Positions 1 to 5,311 of a DNA stretch of 6,167 bases are shown in pieces. The notes below the pieces were generated by a model. That model was not told the DNA's origin, ran no database searches, and worked only from the letters and a program-made list of their open reading frames with translations. Both the position numbers and the translations under genes were made by a program. How positions within the stretch are numbered: the first letter of the stretch is position 1; each line of letters opens with the position of its first letter. The stretch is taken from positions 1 to 6,167 of the forward strand of contig JAHFDX010000244.1 of assembly GCA_023248785.1 (NCBI GenBank). The letters run 5' to 3'. Source of the stretch: Myxococcales bacterium (GTDB taxonomy: Bacteria; Myxococcota_A; Polyangia; Polyangiales; Polyangiaceae).

Positions 1-97
1 TAAGGGCGTGATACCCGTCGGGGGCGTTGGGCCTCCGGGCACGCTCGTAGTTTTTCGAGAAGTCGTCGTAATAGGCTTTGGTGACCTCTTCGCGCAT
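1..97 (-). CDS. Probable SAM-dependent methyltransferase, N-terminal fragment (runs off left edge)
   Basis: Read leftward from an ATG at 97-95, 32 open codons reach the window edge. They give a charged start with Tyr-Tyr-Asp-Asp-Phe (residues 9-13), Asn-Tyr-Glu-Arg (16-19) and later Gly-Tyr-His. A pattern of YYD-x-F, YE-x-x-R and YH-x-L at the very N-terminus is familiar from class I methyltransferases of myxobacteria, where it precedes the Rossmann SAM-binding core. That core lies outside the window, so the substrate cannot be given. Upstream in frame the first stop is TAA at 124-122. A good AAGGAG (122-117) sits 19 bases before this ATG, which is too far for an ideal ribosome site, so the true start could be a few codons upstream at a non-standard codon. 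The gene is divergent from the LCCL lipoprotein gene. The family call is by N-terminal resemblance only. Confidence 0.6.
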   Translation of the reverse strand, partial: MREEVTKAYYDDFSKNYERARRPNAPDGYHAL

Positions 98-128
98 AGC
101 GCGCTTCGTAGCACGGCTCCTTTATCGA

Positions 129-143
129 GTGCAGGATCTGCAC
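129..143. promoter_or_regulatory. Perfect 6-bp dyad in divergent intergenic region, candidate operator
   Basis: The arms GTGCAG (129-134) and CTGCAC (138-143) are exact reverse complements around a 3-base centre GAT. The site lies 31 bases before the leftward methyltransferase ATG and 60 bases before the rightward LCCL gene ATG, where a shared operator would be expected. An AT-rich patch (152-160) follows on the LCCL side, but I could not find a convincing -35/-10 pair. An operator role is inference; a 15-bp dyad can also occur by chance. Confidence 0.3.
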
Positions 144-193
144 AGACTCGCAATTTTATTGCCAACCCCGGTACCCTCCTCGTCAGAGTTCAT

Positions 194-199
194 GGAGGA
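194..199 (+). promoter_or_regulatory. Ribosome binding site deciding the LCCL lipoprotein start
   Basis: GGAGGA sits 4 bases before the ATG at 204. It argues against the in-frame ATGs at 78 and 192, because the ATG at 192 overlaps the site itself. The start at 204 also places a clean signal sequence at the N-terminus. Confidence 0.65.
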
Positions 200-203
200 C
201 AGA

Positions 204-923
204 ATGACCGCGAGGAATACAGCCGTAGCAGTGTGCCTTTTGTTCGTGGGTACGCTTGGAACGTCGTGCAAACGATCCAACTCGTGTCCTTCGAAGTTCG
301 CTGATCTGCCGGCGAGCACGCAGGCGACAGAACCCATTCAGTGCACGTGCCAGAGCGCGCCCGCAGGCGCTGCAGTTTGGGGAACCGGCACCTACACCAC
401 CGACTCCTCCATCTGTGCGGCCGCGGTCCATGCGGGGGCGATTCCGGCAAGCGGAGGAAACGTCTCGATGAAGAAAGCGCCGGGATGCCCCACGTACTCG
501 GGCACTGCGCAAAACGGTGTCACGTCCGCGAGCTGGCCTTCGTATGGCTCGAGTTTCTACTTTCCAGATAAATCAGCCGGCACTTGTTCGGCTCCAGCAG
601 CCCCGGCCGCGGGCATGTGCCCCGGCTCGTTTCTTGACGTTCCCAACGCACGCGCCACGGAAGAATTTTCGTGCACGTGCACTGGCAAGACAGCAAGTTC
701 GGTATGGGGGTCTGGCGTCTACACGCGCGATTCAAATATGTGCAACGCGGCCATTCACGCGGGGGCGATTCCAGCTACTGGCGGCAAGATCACCGTCAAA
801 GCGTCCCCGGCATGTGACAAATATACTGGCTCCACGAAAAACGGCGTCACCACCGGCGGGTGGGGTCACTACGACGGCAGTTTCTACATTTCGGGAAGTG
901 GCGACGGCAAGTGCGCTCCTTGA
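204..923 (+). CDS. Predicted lipoprotein with two tandem LCCL domains
   Basis: The product has 239 residues. A short basic start and hydrophobic stretch (about 6-19) lead to Gly-Thr-Ser-Cys22, a relaxed lipobox, so it is probably a lipid-anchored envelope protein; plain secretion is the alternative. The rest is a duplication. Domain 1 spans about 28-128 and domain 2 about 139-237, joined by an Ala/Pro linker. Each shows the LCCL hallmarks: Val-Trp-Gly-x-Gly-x-Tyr-x-x-Asp-Ser, then Cys-x-Ala-Ala-[VI]-His-Ala-Gly-Ala-Ile-Pro, a Gly-Gly turn, Tyr-[ST]-Gly-[ST] with Asn-Gly-Val, and a Trp...Ser-Phe-Tyr end. Cysteines repeat at 28/47/49/71/95/128 and 139/157/159/180/204/237, offset by 109-111 residues, which suggests three disulfides per copy. 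LCCL domains are named from Limulus factor C, Coch-5b2 and Lgl1; in factor C the region is linked to LPS binding. The ligand here is unknown. The gene converges on the LytTR regulator 11 bases downstream. Confidence 0.88.
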   Translation: MTARNTAVAVCLLFVGTLGTSCKRSNSCPSKFADLPASTQATEPIQCTCQSAPAGAAVWGTGTYTTDSSICAAAVHAGAIPASGGNVSMKKAPGCPTYSGTAQNGVTSASWPSYGSSFYFPDKSAGTCSAPAAPAAGMCPGSFLDVPNARATEEFSCTCTGKTASSVWGSGVYTRDSNMCNAAIHAGAIPATGGKITVKASPACDKYTGSTKNGVTTGGWGHYDGSFYISGSGDGKCAP

Positions 924-934
924 GCATGGCATAT

Positions 935-1675
935 TCACCCAATTCCAAGCCGACTCTTTAGATCCGAAAGTCGCTCTCGACTGATCGGGACCTGCAGATT
1001 CACGGGTTCCCGGAGAACCGCCACATACTTTCGATCGCCCTCCTGCTCGAGTGCCACCACATAATTCAGATTAATGATCCCGCTTCGATGTATTCGAATG
1101 AAGTGAGTGGGGTCGAGCTTTGCGCTCCAGGTATCGAGCGAATCGTCGGAAAGGAGCTCTTTGCCATCGACCCATACGGTTGCGTAGTGATCTTGCGCAA
1201 CCACAGCGGAAACTCGTGCGATATCGAACACGACGTACTTCGCGCCATCACGAAGCGCAATGCGGGTCGGCCATGACTTCATTTGCGCAAGAACACGTGA
1301 AGCAGCCTCGGAAGCCGGAGCGTGTGCCCTTTTTGCTTTGTGAATCGCGTCGAGCAGTCGCTCCTTACGAACGGGCTTGAGCAAGTAATCCACCGCCGCG
1401 ACGTCAAACGCCTTCACGGCAAATTCATCAAACGCAGTTACAAAAATAACAGCGGGCCCCGTCTTGCCCAGCGCCGTTGCAACCGACAGCCCATCAAGCG
1501 CCGGCATTTGCACGTCAAGGAGCACCAGGTCTGGATTCAGATCGGCGATGCGCTCAAGAGCCACCTCGCCATCCCCCGCTTCGCCGACGATCTCGACGTC
1601 GGGCACGTCGCGCAGAAGGCGCCGCATGCGCTCGCGTGCCGGGGGTTCATCGTCAACCAGAAGGATTCGCATCAT
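935..1675 (-). CDS. LytTR-family two-component response regulator
   Basis: The product has 246 residues, the usual length for LytR/AgrA-type regulators. The receiver domain occupies about 3-120: acidic pair Asp8-Asp9, phospho-acceptor Asp54 in Leu-Leu-Asp-Val-Gln-Met-Pro, Thr80 and Lys100-Pro101, all canonical. After a linker, residues about 138-244 form a LytTR DNA-binding domain, recognisable by Asp-x-His-Tyr-Ala-x-Val near its middle, the Phe-Ile-Arg-Ile-His-Arg-Ser-Gly-Ile-Ile-Asn-Leu stretch and the closing Val-Pro-Ile-Ser-Arg-Glu-Arg. LytTR domains bind direct repeats about 21 bp apart. The first of two adjacent ATGs (1675, 1672) is used; either is possible. No clear Shine-Dalgarno precedes it, and the start overlaps the kinase gene by 23 bases, so translational coupling is likely. 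It should be phosphorylated by the kinase encoded just upstream. Targets are unknown, but GTTC repeats ahead of this operon are candidates. Confidence 0.93.
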   Translation of the reverse strand: MMRILLVDDEPPARERMRRLLRDVPDVEIVGEAGDGEVALERIADLNPDLVLLDVQMPALDGLSVATALGKTGPAVIFVTAFDEFAVKAFDVAAVDYLLKPVRKERLLDAIHKAKRAHAPASEAASRVLAQMKSWPTRIALRDGAKYVVFDIARVSAVVAQDHYATVWVDGKELLSDDSLDTWSAKLDPTHFIRIHRSGIINLNYVVALEQEGDRKYVAVLREPVNLQVPISRERLSDLKSRLGIG

Positions 1676-2780
1676 CGTGGAGGCTCATCGGTATGGATAT
1701 CAGAACACGCGTGCCCGAAAACGATCCGGGTTCCACGACAAGCGAAGCGGACGTGCCGTACATGAGCGTTAGTCGCTCCGTGCAGTTCCTGAGCGCGCGG
1801 CCATTGCCCAAGCGGGTGGATTGCCCAAGACCGACGCCGTCATCCTCAATGGCAATCTCAAGCCGCTCACTGCTATTCGAAACAGTTAATGATATATTTC
1901 CAGATCCTTTCTTGGCCGAAATGCCGTGGACTACAGCGTTCTCAACAAAGGGTTGAAGCAAAAGCACAGGGATGACCGTCGTCTTGGGGTCAACACTCCC
2001 GTGGACATCGATGCGATACGCGAGTCGATCACGAAAACGCGCTCGCTCCACGGCAAGGTAGCTCTCACACAACGCGATCTCTTGTTCGAGTGAGTGCGTT
2101 TCTCTGTGAGCCACTTGCAACATCTGCCTATACAAATCCGCGAGCTTTAGCGTCACTTCCTCCGCTGCATCCGGATGCTCGTGGACGAGCGAGGCCACCG
2201 TGTTGAGCGCGTTGAACAGCAAGTGCGGATTCATCTCCGCCGTCAGTGCAGCGACTTTCGCGCGCAGCTGTTCATTTTCGAGCTTGCGCAATCGGTCGTC
2301 GGCCTCGCGCGCTGCCTCCTGTGCGTCGAGCCGTGAACGGCGGAGAAAGAACAAAGCCGCAAAGATGAGTCCAAATGCAAATCCTCGCCGATACGCACCC
2401 CACGTGGGAGGCGACCACTCTAACGAGGCGAGGTGGCTCATCCATCCGGCAAACCGAAACCCAAACGGCAGCGCGAAGGGCATCACCAGGGTCGAAACGG
2501 CAAAGCGCCATCCAACGGTTCGCATCGGGACGGGCCGGCCACGCAGCGCAGCAAGAGCGCGATCAAGCCATGCGATCAAAGACGAGCCCCCAATGCACTG
2601 GAGCGCCACGGCATTTCCGATGCACCACGAGACAAACCAATTTCGCCAATAGTCGTCGAGCCCACCGAAGACCAACGAAAGCGCGGCACTGACAACCGGG
2701 TTCCACAGGACCAAGACAGCCACGACCGACTGCGTGACCGTCTTCGGTTGCACAAGGCTCTTGAAGAATTGGCTCAACAC
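1653..2780 (-). CDS. LytS/YehU-type membrane sensor histidine kinase
   Basis: The product has 375 residues from a GTG start. Four hydrophobic segments (about 18-40, 48-72, 90-114, 130-146) form a membrane sensor with no large extracellular domain. A charged helix (about 150-180), likely coiled coil, leads to the phospho-acceptor motif Asn-Pro-His186-Leu-Leu-Phe-Asn-Ala-Leu-Asn, which defines the His_kinase family paired with LytTR regulators. The ATPase domain follows: N-box around Gln276-Pro-Phe-Val-Glu-Asn281 with His285-Gly286, and G1 box Asp313-Asp-Gly-Val-Gly-Leu-Gly319. The later glycine box reads Gly-Arg-Ala-Leu-Arg-Asn (327-332) where relatives usually have Gly-x-Gly-Leu-x-Asn, a mild departure. 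Arg336-Leu and Tyr341-Gly are conserved. It would sense an unknown signal and phosphorylate the overlapping regulator. The start lies 10 bases after the secreted-protein stop with no good ribosome site, consistent with operon coupling. Confidence 0.93.
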   Translation of the reverse strand: MLSQFFKSLVQPKTVTQSVVAVLVLWNPVVSAALSLVFGGLDDYWRNWFVSWCIGNAVALQCIGGSSLIAWLDRALAALRGRPVPMRTVGWRFAVSTLVMPFALPFGFRFAGWMSHLASLEWSPPTWGAYRRGFAFGLIFAALFFLRRSRLDAQEAAREADDRLRKLENEQLRAKVAALTAEMNPHLLFNALNTVASLVHEHPDAAEEVTLKLADLYRQMLQVAHRETHSLEQEIALCESYLAVERARFRDRLAYRIDVHGSVDPKTTVIPVLLLQPFVENAVVHGISAKKGSGNISLTVSNSSERLEIAIEDDGVGLGQSTRLGNGRALRNCTERLTLMYGTSASLVVEPGSFSGTRVLISIPMSLHDDANPSG

Positions 2781-2790
2781 CGCGATTCAC

Positions 2791-3270
2791 TCACTGTTTG
2801 AGTTTCAAAGTTTGTTCATAGAACCGAACCGCCTTGCCATTGGCTAGTTCCGTGATGAGGATGCGCAGCTTCTCATCGGAGTCGCGCGAAATCGTGGTCG
2901 CAAAGGCTTGGCCGGATGCACTCTCGACGTAGGTCTGGCACATGCCGTTCGCGAAGCAGCGGCCACCTCCCGGTCCCTTATCGGACTGAATGCGAAAACC
3001 ACCCGACGGGGTCTTGGCTTGATCCTGCCAAAACGATTTCGTCTGACCATTGCCGAGCGCAATGACGCCATCCATGCGCGTCACATCCTCGCCAATCGTC
3101 GTGCGCGACACCTCTACGCGAAAGGCCCCAAGATCCTTGCCCGAAACGTCGTGGGCGGTGCCTGAACCTTCCCAATGCTTGGTCGAATCTTTCTTTTCAG
3201 CAAGCGCCACGGAGGAGGCGAGCGTTCCAACCAGACTAGCAACCGACAATGTTACAAATACACGCGACAT
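2791..3270 (-). CDS. Small secreted protein of unknown function, first gene of the kinase operon
   Basis: I do not recognise this family. The product has 159 residues. Residues 1-24 form a Sec signal peptide (Arg3, hydrophobic 4-23, cleavage after Ala-Leu-Ala24 before Glu25-Lys-Lys). There is no lipobox cysteine, so it is probably periplasmic or released. The mature part is polar, with alternating short hydrophobic strands such as Phe50-Arg-Val-Glu-Val, Phe92-Arg-Ile and Leu135-Arg-Ile-Leu-Ile. It looks like a compact beta-rich fold, perhaps barrel-like. A Gly-rich turn (99-103) precedes its only two cysteines, Cys105 and Cys111, which could form a disulfide. ATG at 3270 is chosen because AAGGAG ends 8 bases before it; a GTG at 3279 would overlap that site. 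It lies 10 bases before the kinase gene, so it is cotranscribed and may modulate or report to the kinase, which is inference. Confidence 0.8.
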   Translation of the reverse strand: MSRVFVTLSVASLVGTLASSVALAEKKDSTKHWEGSGTAHDVSGKDLGAFRVEVSRTTIGEDVTRMDGVIALGNGQTKSFWQDQAKTPSGGFRIQSDKGPGGGRCFANGMCQTYVESASGQAFATTISRDSDEKLRILITELANGKAVRFYEQTLKLKQ

Positions 3271-3278
3271 GATGATCA

Positions 3279-3284
3279 CTCCTT
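3279..3284 (-). promoter_or_regulatory. Ribosome binding site of the operon's first gene
   Basis: On the minus strand AAGGAG is followed by 8 bases and then ATG at 3270. This decides the start of the secreted protein and is the only strong ribosome site in the three-gene operon. Confidence 0.75.
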
Positions 3285-3360
3285 GTTTGCACGAAGCCCC
3301 CTTGGCTCCGCCGACAAGGAACGAAGTACCTGGGAAATTGGGGTGCGCTTTGCGTGTCCT

Positions 3361-3426
3361 CTGAACCGCCGCTACAGACAGCGGAACGGACGAACCCGGC
3401 CCGCGAACCGGTGGCGCCTGAACCGT
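3361..3426 (-). promoter_or_regulatory. Cluster of GTTC motifs, candidate LytTR-type binding region
   Basis: On the minus strand GTTC occurs five times in 66 bases, with its G at 3423, 3408, 3395, 3387 and 3366. Three of them (3408, 3387, 3366) are exactly 21 bp apart, two helical turns, which is the phasing of LytTR-domain direct repeats. The nonamers at 3426-3418 (ACGGTTCAG) and 3391-3383 (TCCGTTCCG, allowing for one register shift) fit a general LytTR half-site with GTT at the core at most positions; the others fit poorly outside GTT. The cluster lies in the only intergenic space upstream of the kinase operon. A short hairpin (CCGCT 3369-3373 with AGCGG 3380-3384) overlaps it. Function is inferred. 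Confidence 0.35.
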
Positions 3427-3443
3427 ACCAAACCCACGACATG

Positions 3444-3478
3444 AAAAAGGCCGACCCCTTTCGGGAGTCGGCCTTTGT
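3444..3478 (-). terminator. Intrinsic terminator of the fasciclin lipoprotein gene
   Basis: A perfect 10-bp stem pairs 3446-3455 with 3467-3476. Three more GC pairs (3456-3458 with 3463-3465) extend it inward around a 4-base TTTC loop, with A3466 bulged. On the minus strand it ends in TTTTT (3448-3444) and lies 22 bases past the fasciclin stop codon. The plus-strand side is also T-rich after the stem, so it could work in both directions. Confidence 0.88.
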
Positions 3479-3499
3479 TATTCATCGAAAAAACAGGCT

Positions 3500-4141
3500 T
3501 TAGGGAAGCGCTGCTTCAATGATGTAGATCGCGCCATTCGACACGTCGTGCTCGTCCTTAACTTTGGCTGCACCGACGAGAACGGTTTCCGTGCCGTCCT
3601 TCGCCTTCTTCGTGGTGAGCTTGACGGCCTTTCCGTTCTCGTTCTTCTGCGAGAAACCCTTCTTCGGGTCGATTTCCGTCTTGGCAATCTTGTGGCCCTT
3701 GACGATATGGGCATTGAGAGCCGCCTTGAGACCCTTCATGTCCTTTTCCTTCAGAAGCTTCTCGAGCTTCTTCTCGGGCCACTTCTTGTCGAAGGCTTCG
3801 TCGGTTGGCGCGAACACGGTCCAAGGACCTTCGTTTTTCAACTCGTCGAGCAGACCGGCTTCCTTGAGCGCGTGCTCAAACTTCGATGCGCCCGACGAAC
3901 CGATCAAGTCGGCAACCGTCTTGGGGGCTGGTGGCGGCTCGGCCGGGTGCTCTTCCGGCTTTGTTTCGACCGGCTTGTGTTCCTCCGGCTTGACCTCTGC
4001 GGTTGCAGTGGCTGGCGGGGCCGTCTCCGTCGGAGCGGTAGTGGCCGATGGCGTTGCGTTCGCCGTATTTGCGGGGGGATTATCACCACCGCAAGCGGCG
4101 AGCCCGATTACGAGCGACAGAGCGGACAACTGAAGTTTCAT
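3500..4141 (-). CDS. Fasciclin (FAS1)-domain lipoprotein
   Basis: The product has 213 residues. A lipoprotein signal (hydrophobic 5-16) ends in a canonical lipobox Leu14-Ala-Ala-Cys17 followed by Gly-Gly-Asp. Residues about 20-73 are a low-complexity spacer rich in Ala, Thr, Pro and Glu, containing two Lys-Pro-Glu-Glu-His copies (51-55, 61-65). A single FAS1 domain fills 74-213: Thr-Val-Ala-Asp-Leu (75-79), the conserved H1 segment Trp-Thr-Val-Phe-Ala-Pro-Thr-Asp-Glu-Ala-Phe (107-117), Leu-Asn-Ala-His-Ile-Val-Lys-Gly (142-149, H2-like) and the closing Asn-Gly-Ala-Ile-Tyr-Ile-Ile-Glu. FAS1 domains mediate adhesion in many organisms; here it would sit on the envelope on a flexible stalk. The domain is lysine-rich, which is notable next to the acidic stalk. 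ATG at 4141 is preferred because AAGGAG lies 9 bases upstream; the ATG at 4147 is only 3 bases from it. It appears monocistronic, with its own terminator. Confidence 0.92.
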   Translation of the reverse strand: MKLQLSALSLVIGLAACGGDNPPANTANATPSATTAPTETAPPATATAEVKPEEHKPVETKPEEHPAEPPPAPKTVADLIGSSGASKFEHALKEAGLLDELKNEGPWTVFAPTDEAFDKKWPEKKLEKLLKEKDMKGLKAALNAHIVKGHKIAKTEIDPKKGFSQKNENGKAVKLTTKKAKDGTETVLVGAAKVKDEHDVSNGAIYIIEAALP

Positions 4142-4150
4142 GATCATCGT

Positions 4151-4156
4151 CTCCTT
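4151..4156 (-). promoter_or_regulatory. Ribosome binding site deciding the fasciclin gene start
   Basis: AAGGAG on the minus strand lies 9 bases before ATG 4141 but only 3 bases before the in-frame ATG at 4147, favouring 4141. Using 4141 also puts Lys at residue 2 directly ahead of the hydrophobic signal. Confidence 0.7.
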
Positions 4157-4192
4157 AGAACGTGCGTGACGAAGCGCGGCTGTCTCGAGTGC

Positions 4193-4230
4193 TCGTGGCA
4201 TCTCGTCGTTGATCCGACGAGGTGCCACGA
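4193..4230. repeat. Strong 16-bp hairpin without T-run between lyase and fasciclin genes
   Basis: Arms 4193-4208 and 4215-4230 are complementary over 16 bp with one G-T mismatch and a 6-base loop (4209-4214). It lies 39 bases past the stop of the ureidoglycolate lyase-family gene and 52 bases before the fasciclin ATG. Neither side has a T-run, so it is not a standard intrinsic terminator. It could be a tail-less terminator, a 3'-end stabiliser of the upstream message, a 5'-leader structure of the fasciclin message, or a palindromic protein site. Confidence 0.6.
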
Positions 4231-4268
4231 TACGACCCACGGCTCGGGGACAGCGTCTCCGTGCGAAG

Positions 4269-4769
4269 TCACGTAAAGTCGACAAACCAGCCAGCGTCAA
4301 GCGCTGTCATCACACAATCGTCTCGAGAGCCGTCTTCGTGTACAAAACACACGAAATCGATCTCACGGCCGGCGGGAAGCATTGGATGGTGCCAAATACC
4401 GGGGCTGTACGAGATTGCAGTCCCTTCTGGGACAAAAAAGGCACTTAACGTCGATAAATCGGGAAGGTCACCCCCGAGGGCCACAACCGCGAGATACGGC
4501 ACCCTAGCCATCGGAACGAACAATTGCGTGGAAAACGGGTGTTTTTCGAGGCATCGCAGCGCGATGGGCAACGTTGGGGGCCCACAGCGGAATACGCTTA
4601 CGTTGAGGGAAGCATGCGATCGGGTGTTGACCATCGGCGCCAGGCGGTCCCAAACCTTGGCGTACCCTTGATTGGCCGACCTTGCGGCGTGATCGTCACC
4701 TGGCGCGACAATGTGGCCATACGGTTCATAGTCGCGCGCGGTCAACGGCTGGGCGCGAAGCACGGGCAT
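4269..4769 (-). CDS. Ureidoglycolate lyase-family protein
   Basis: The product has 166 residues, matching the usual 160-170 of this cupin-like family (AllA/ureidoglycolate lyase). The family enzyme splits ureidoglycolate into glyoxylate and urea at the end of purine (allantoin) breakdown in the cytoplasm. Seen here: N-terminal Leu-Arg-Ala-Gln-Pro-Leu-Thr with Tyr14-Glu-Pro-Tyr-Gly18, the central Leu74-Glu-Lys-His-Pro78...Gln82-Leu-Phe-Val-Pro86 motif, then Ala110-Phe, and the hallmark Gly124-Ile-Trp-His-His-Pro129 near the C-terminus. No other allantoin-pathway gene is in the window, so the real substrate may differ. ATG 4769 is preferred because family members typically begin a few residues before the Leu-Arg-Ala motif; a TTG at 4787 would add six residues. 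Neither has a clear ribosome site. It follows the TPR gene by 39 bases (21 if TTG is used) and is probably cotranscribed with it. Confidence 0.85.
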   Translation of the reverse strand: MPVLRAQPLTARDYEPYGHIVAPGDDHAARSANQGYAKVWDRLAPMVNTRSHASLNVSVFRCGPPTLPIALRCLEKHPFSTQLFVPMARVPYLAVVALGGDLPDLSTLSAFFVPEGTAISYSPGIWHHPMLPAGREIDFVCFVHEDGSRDDCVMTALDAGWFVDFT

Positions 4770-4808
4770 TGGCCAGATGTCGCACAATTTGGACGCGAGC
4801 GGGCACGT

Positions 4809-5279
4809 TTAGTTAAGTAGCTTGCAGCACTCTTGGAGTTCGCGGCGGAGGGCGTAGGGTTGCACCTCAAGCGATCGCGTGAACGCCTCGACCGCGAGCG
4901 AGTATTGCTTCATTGCTTTGTGACACAGGCCCTTGCCGTGCCATGCACCGAAGTGCCATCGCTTGCGCCTTACGACCTCTTCGCAATCGAGCAACGCTTC
5001 GCGGTATCGACCCTGACGAAATCGAACAATCGCGCGCTGATTGTACGCTTCGGCATACTCCGGATAGCGATCGATAAGGCGCGTTAGCAGCGTTTCCGCC
5101 TCGTTGTAATGGCCGCGATCCACGAGCTCGCCTGCCCTGTCGAACACGTCCAGACCCTCGTCGCCTTTTTCTGCGAACCAGAGCTCCCAAAGAGCGCGCG
5201 TTGCAGACCGGCGGACCGATTCGGCAGGATGACATAAAAGCGCGAGGAGCTCGTCTTCAGTGGGCTCTTGCGATTCCAT
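4809..5279 (-). CDS. Tetratricopeptide (TPR) repeat protein
   Basis: The product has 156 residues, with no signal peptide or membrane segment, so it is likely cytoplasmic. After an acidic start, residues 11-39 form helices with Ser-Val-Arg-Arg-Ser-Ala-Thr and Leu-Trp-Glu-Leu-Trp. Three TPR units of 34 residues follow (about 41-74, 75-108, 109-142). They show the expected small/aromatic pattern, for example Ala-x-x-Leu-x-x-x-Leu-Ile-x-x-x-Pro, Ala76-Glu-Ala-Tyr-Asn-Gln-Arg-Ala and His109-Phe-Gly-Ala-Trp-His-Gly-Lys-Gly. The Asn-x-Arg-Ala and His-Phe-Gly-Ala signatures resemble a widespread family of small bacterial and plastid TPR proteins of unknown role, presumed protein-binding scaffolds. 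ATG 5279 has no Shine-Dalgarno. The space to the upstream terminator is only about 37 bases, so its promoter must be very close or overlap that terminator. It is probably cotranscribed with the lyase-family gene. Confidence 0.85.
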   Translation of the reverse strand: MESQEPTEDELLALLCHPAESVRRSATRALWELWFAEKGDEGLDVFDRAGELVDRGHYNEAETLLTRLIDRYPEYAEAYNQRAIVRFRQGRYREALLDCEEVVRRKRWHFGAWHGKGLCHKAMKQYSLAVEAFTRSLEVQPYALRRELQECCKLLN

Positions 5280-5311
5280 GTTCGAGAAGAACGGCAGGGT
5301 TGGGGAAGAGC

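Noticed and set aside
78..203. Longer start for the LCCL protein (ATG at 78 or 192)
   Set aside because: The extension from 78 would bury the lipoprotein signal behind 42 residues with no ribosome site, and ATG 192 overlaps the GGAGGA that serves ATG 204.
517..984. Plus-strand open frame of 155 codons overlapping the LCCL gene
   Set aside because: It is a shifted frame of the LCCL coding sequence with no start signal and an Arg-rich composition typical of shadows in GC-rich DNA.
2200..2801. Plus-strand open frames opposite the kinase N-terminal half
   Set aside because: They show no domain or ribosome site and are antisense to a convincing membrane kinase.
3285..3360. Sigma-70 promoter for the kinase operon
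   Set aside because: AGGACA at 3360-3355 resembles a -35, but no -10 box with acceptable spacing matches well enough to call.
3548..4276. Long plus-strand open frame (242 codons) opposite the fasciclin gene
   Set aside because: It has no recognisable domain or ribosome site and lies fully antisense to a clear FAS1 lipoprotein; its openness follows from the codon bias of that gene.
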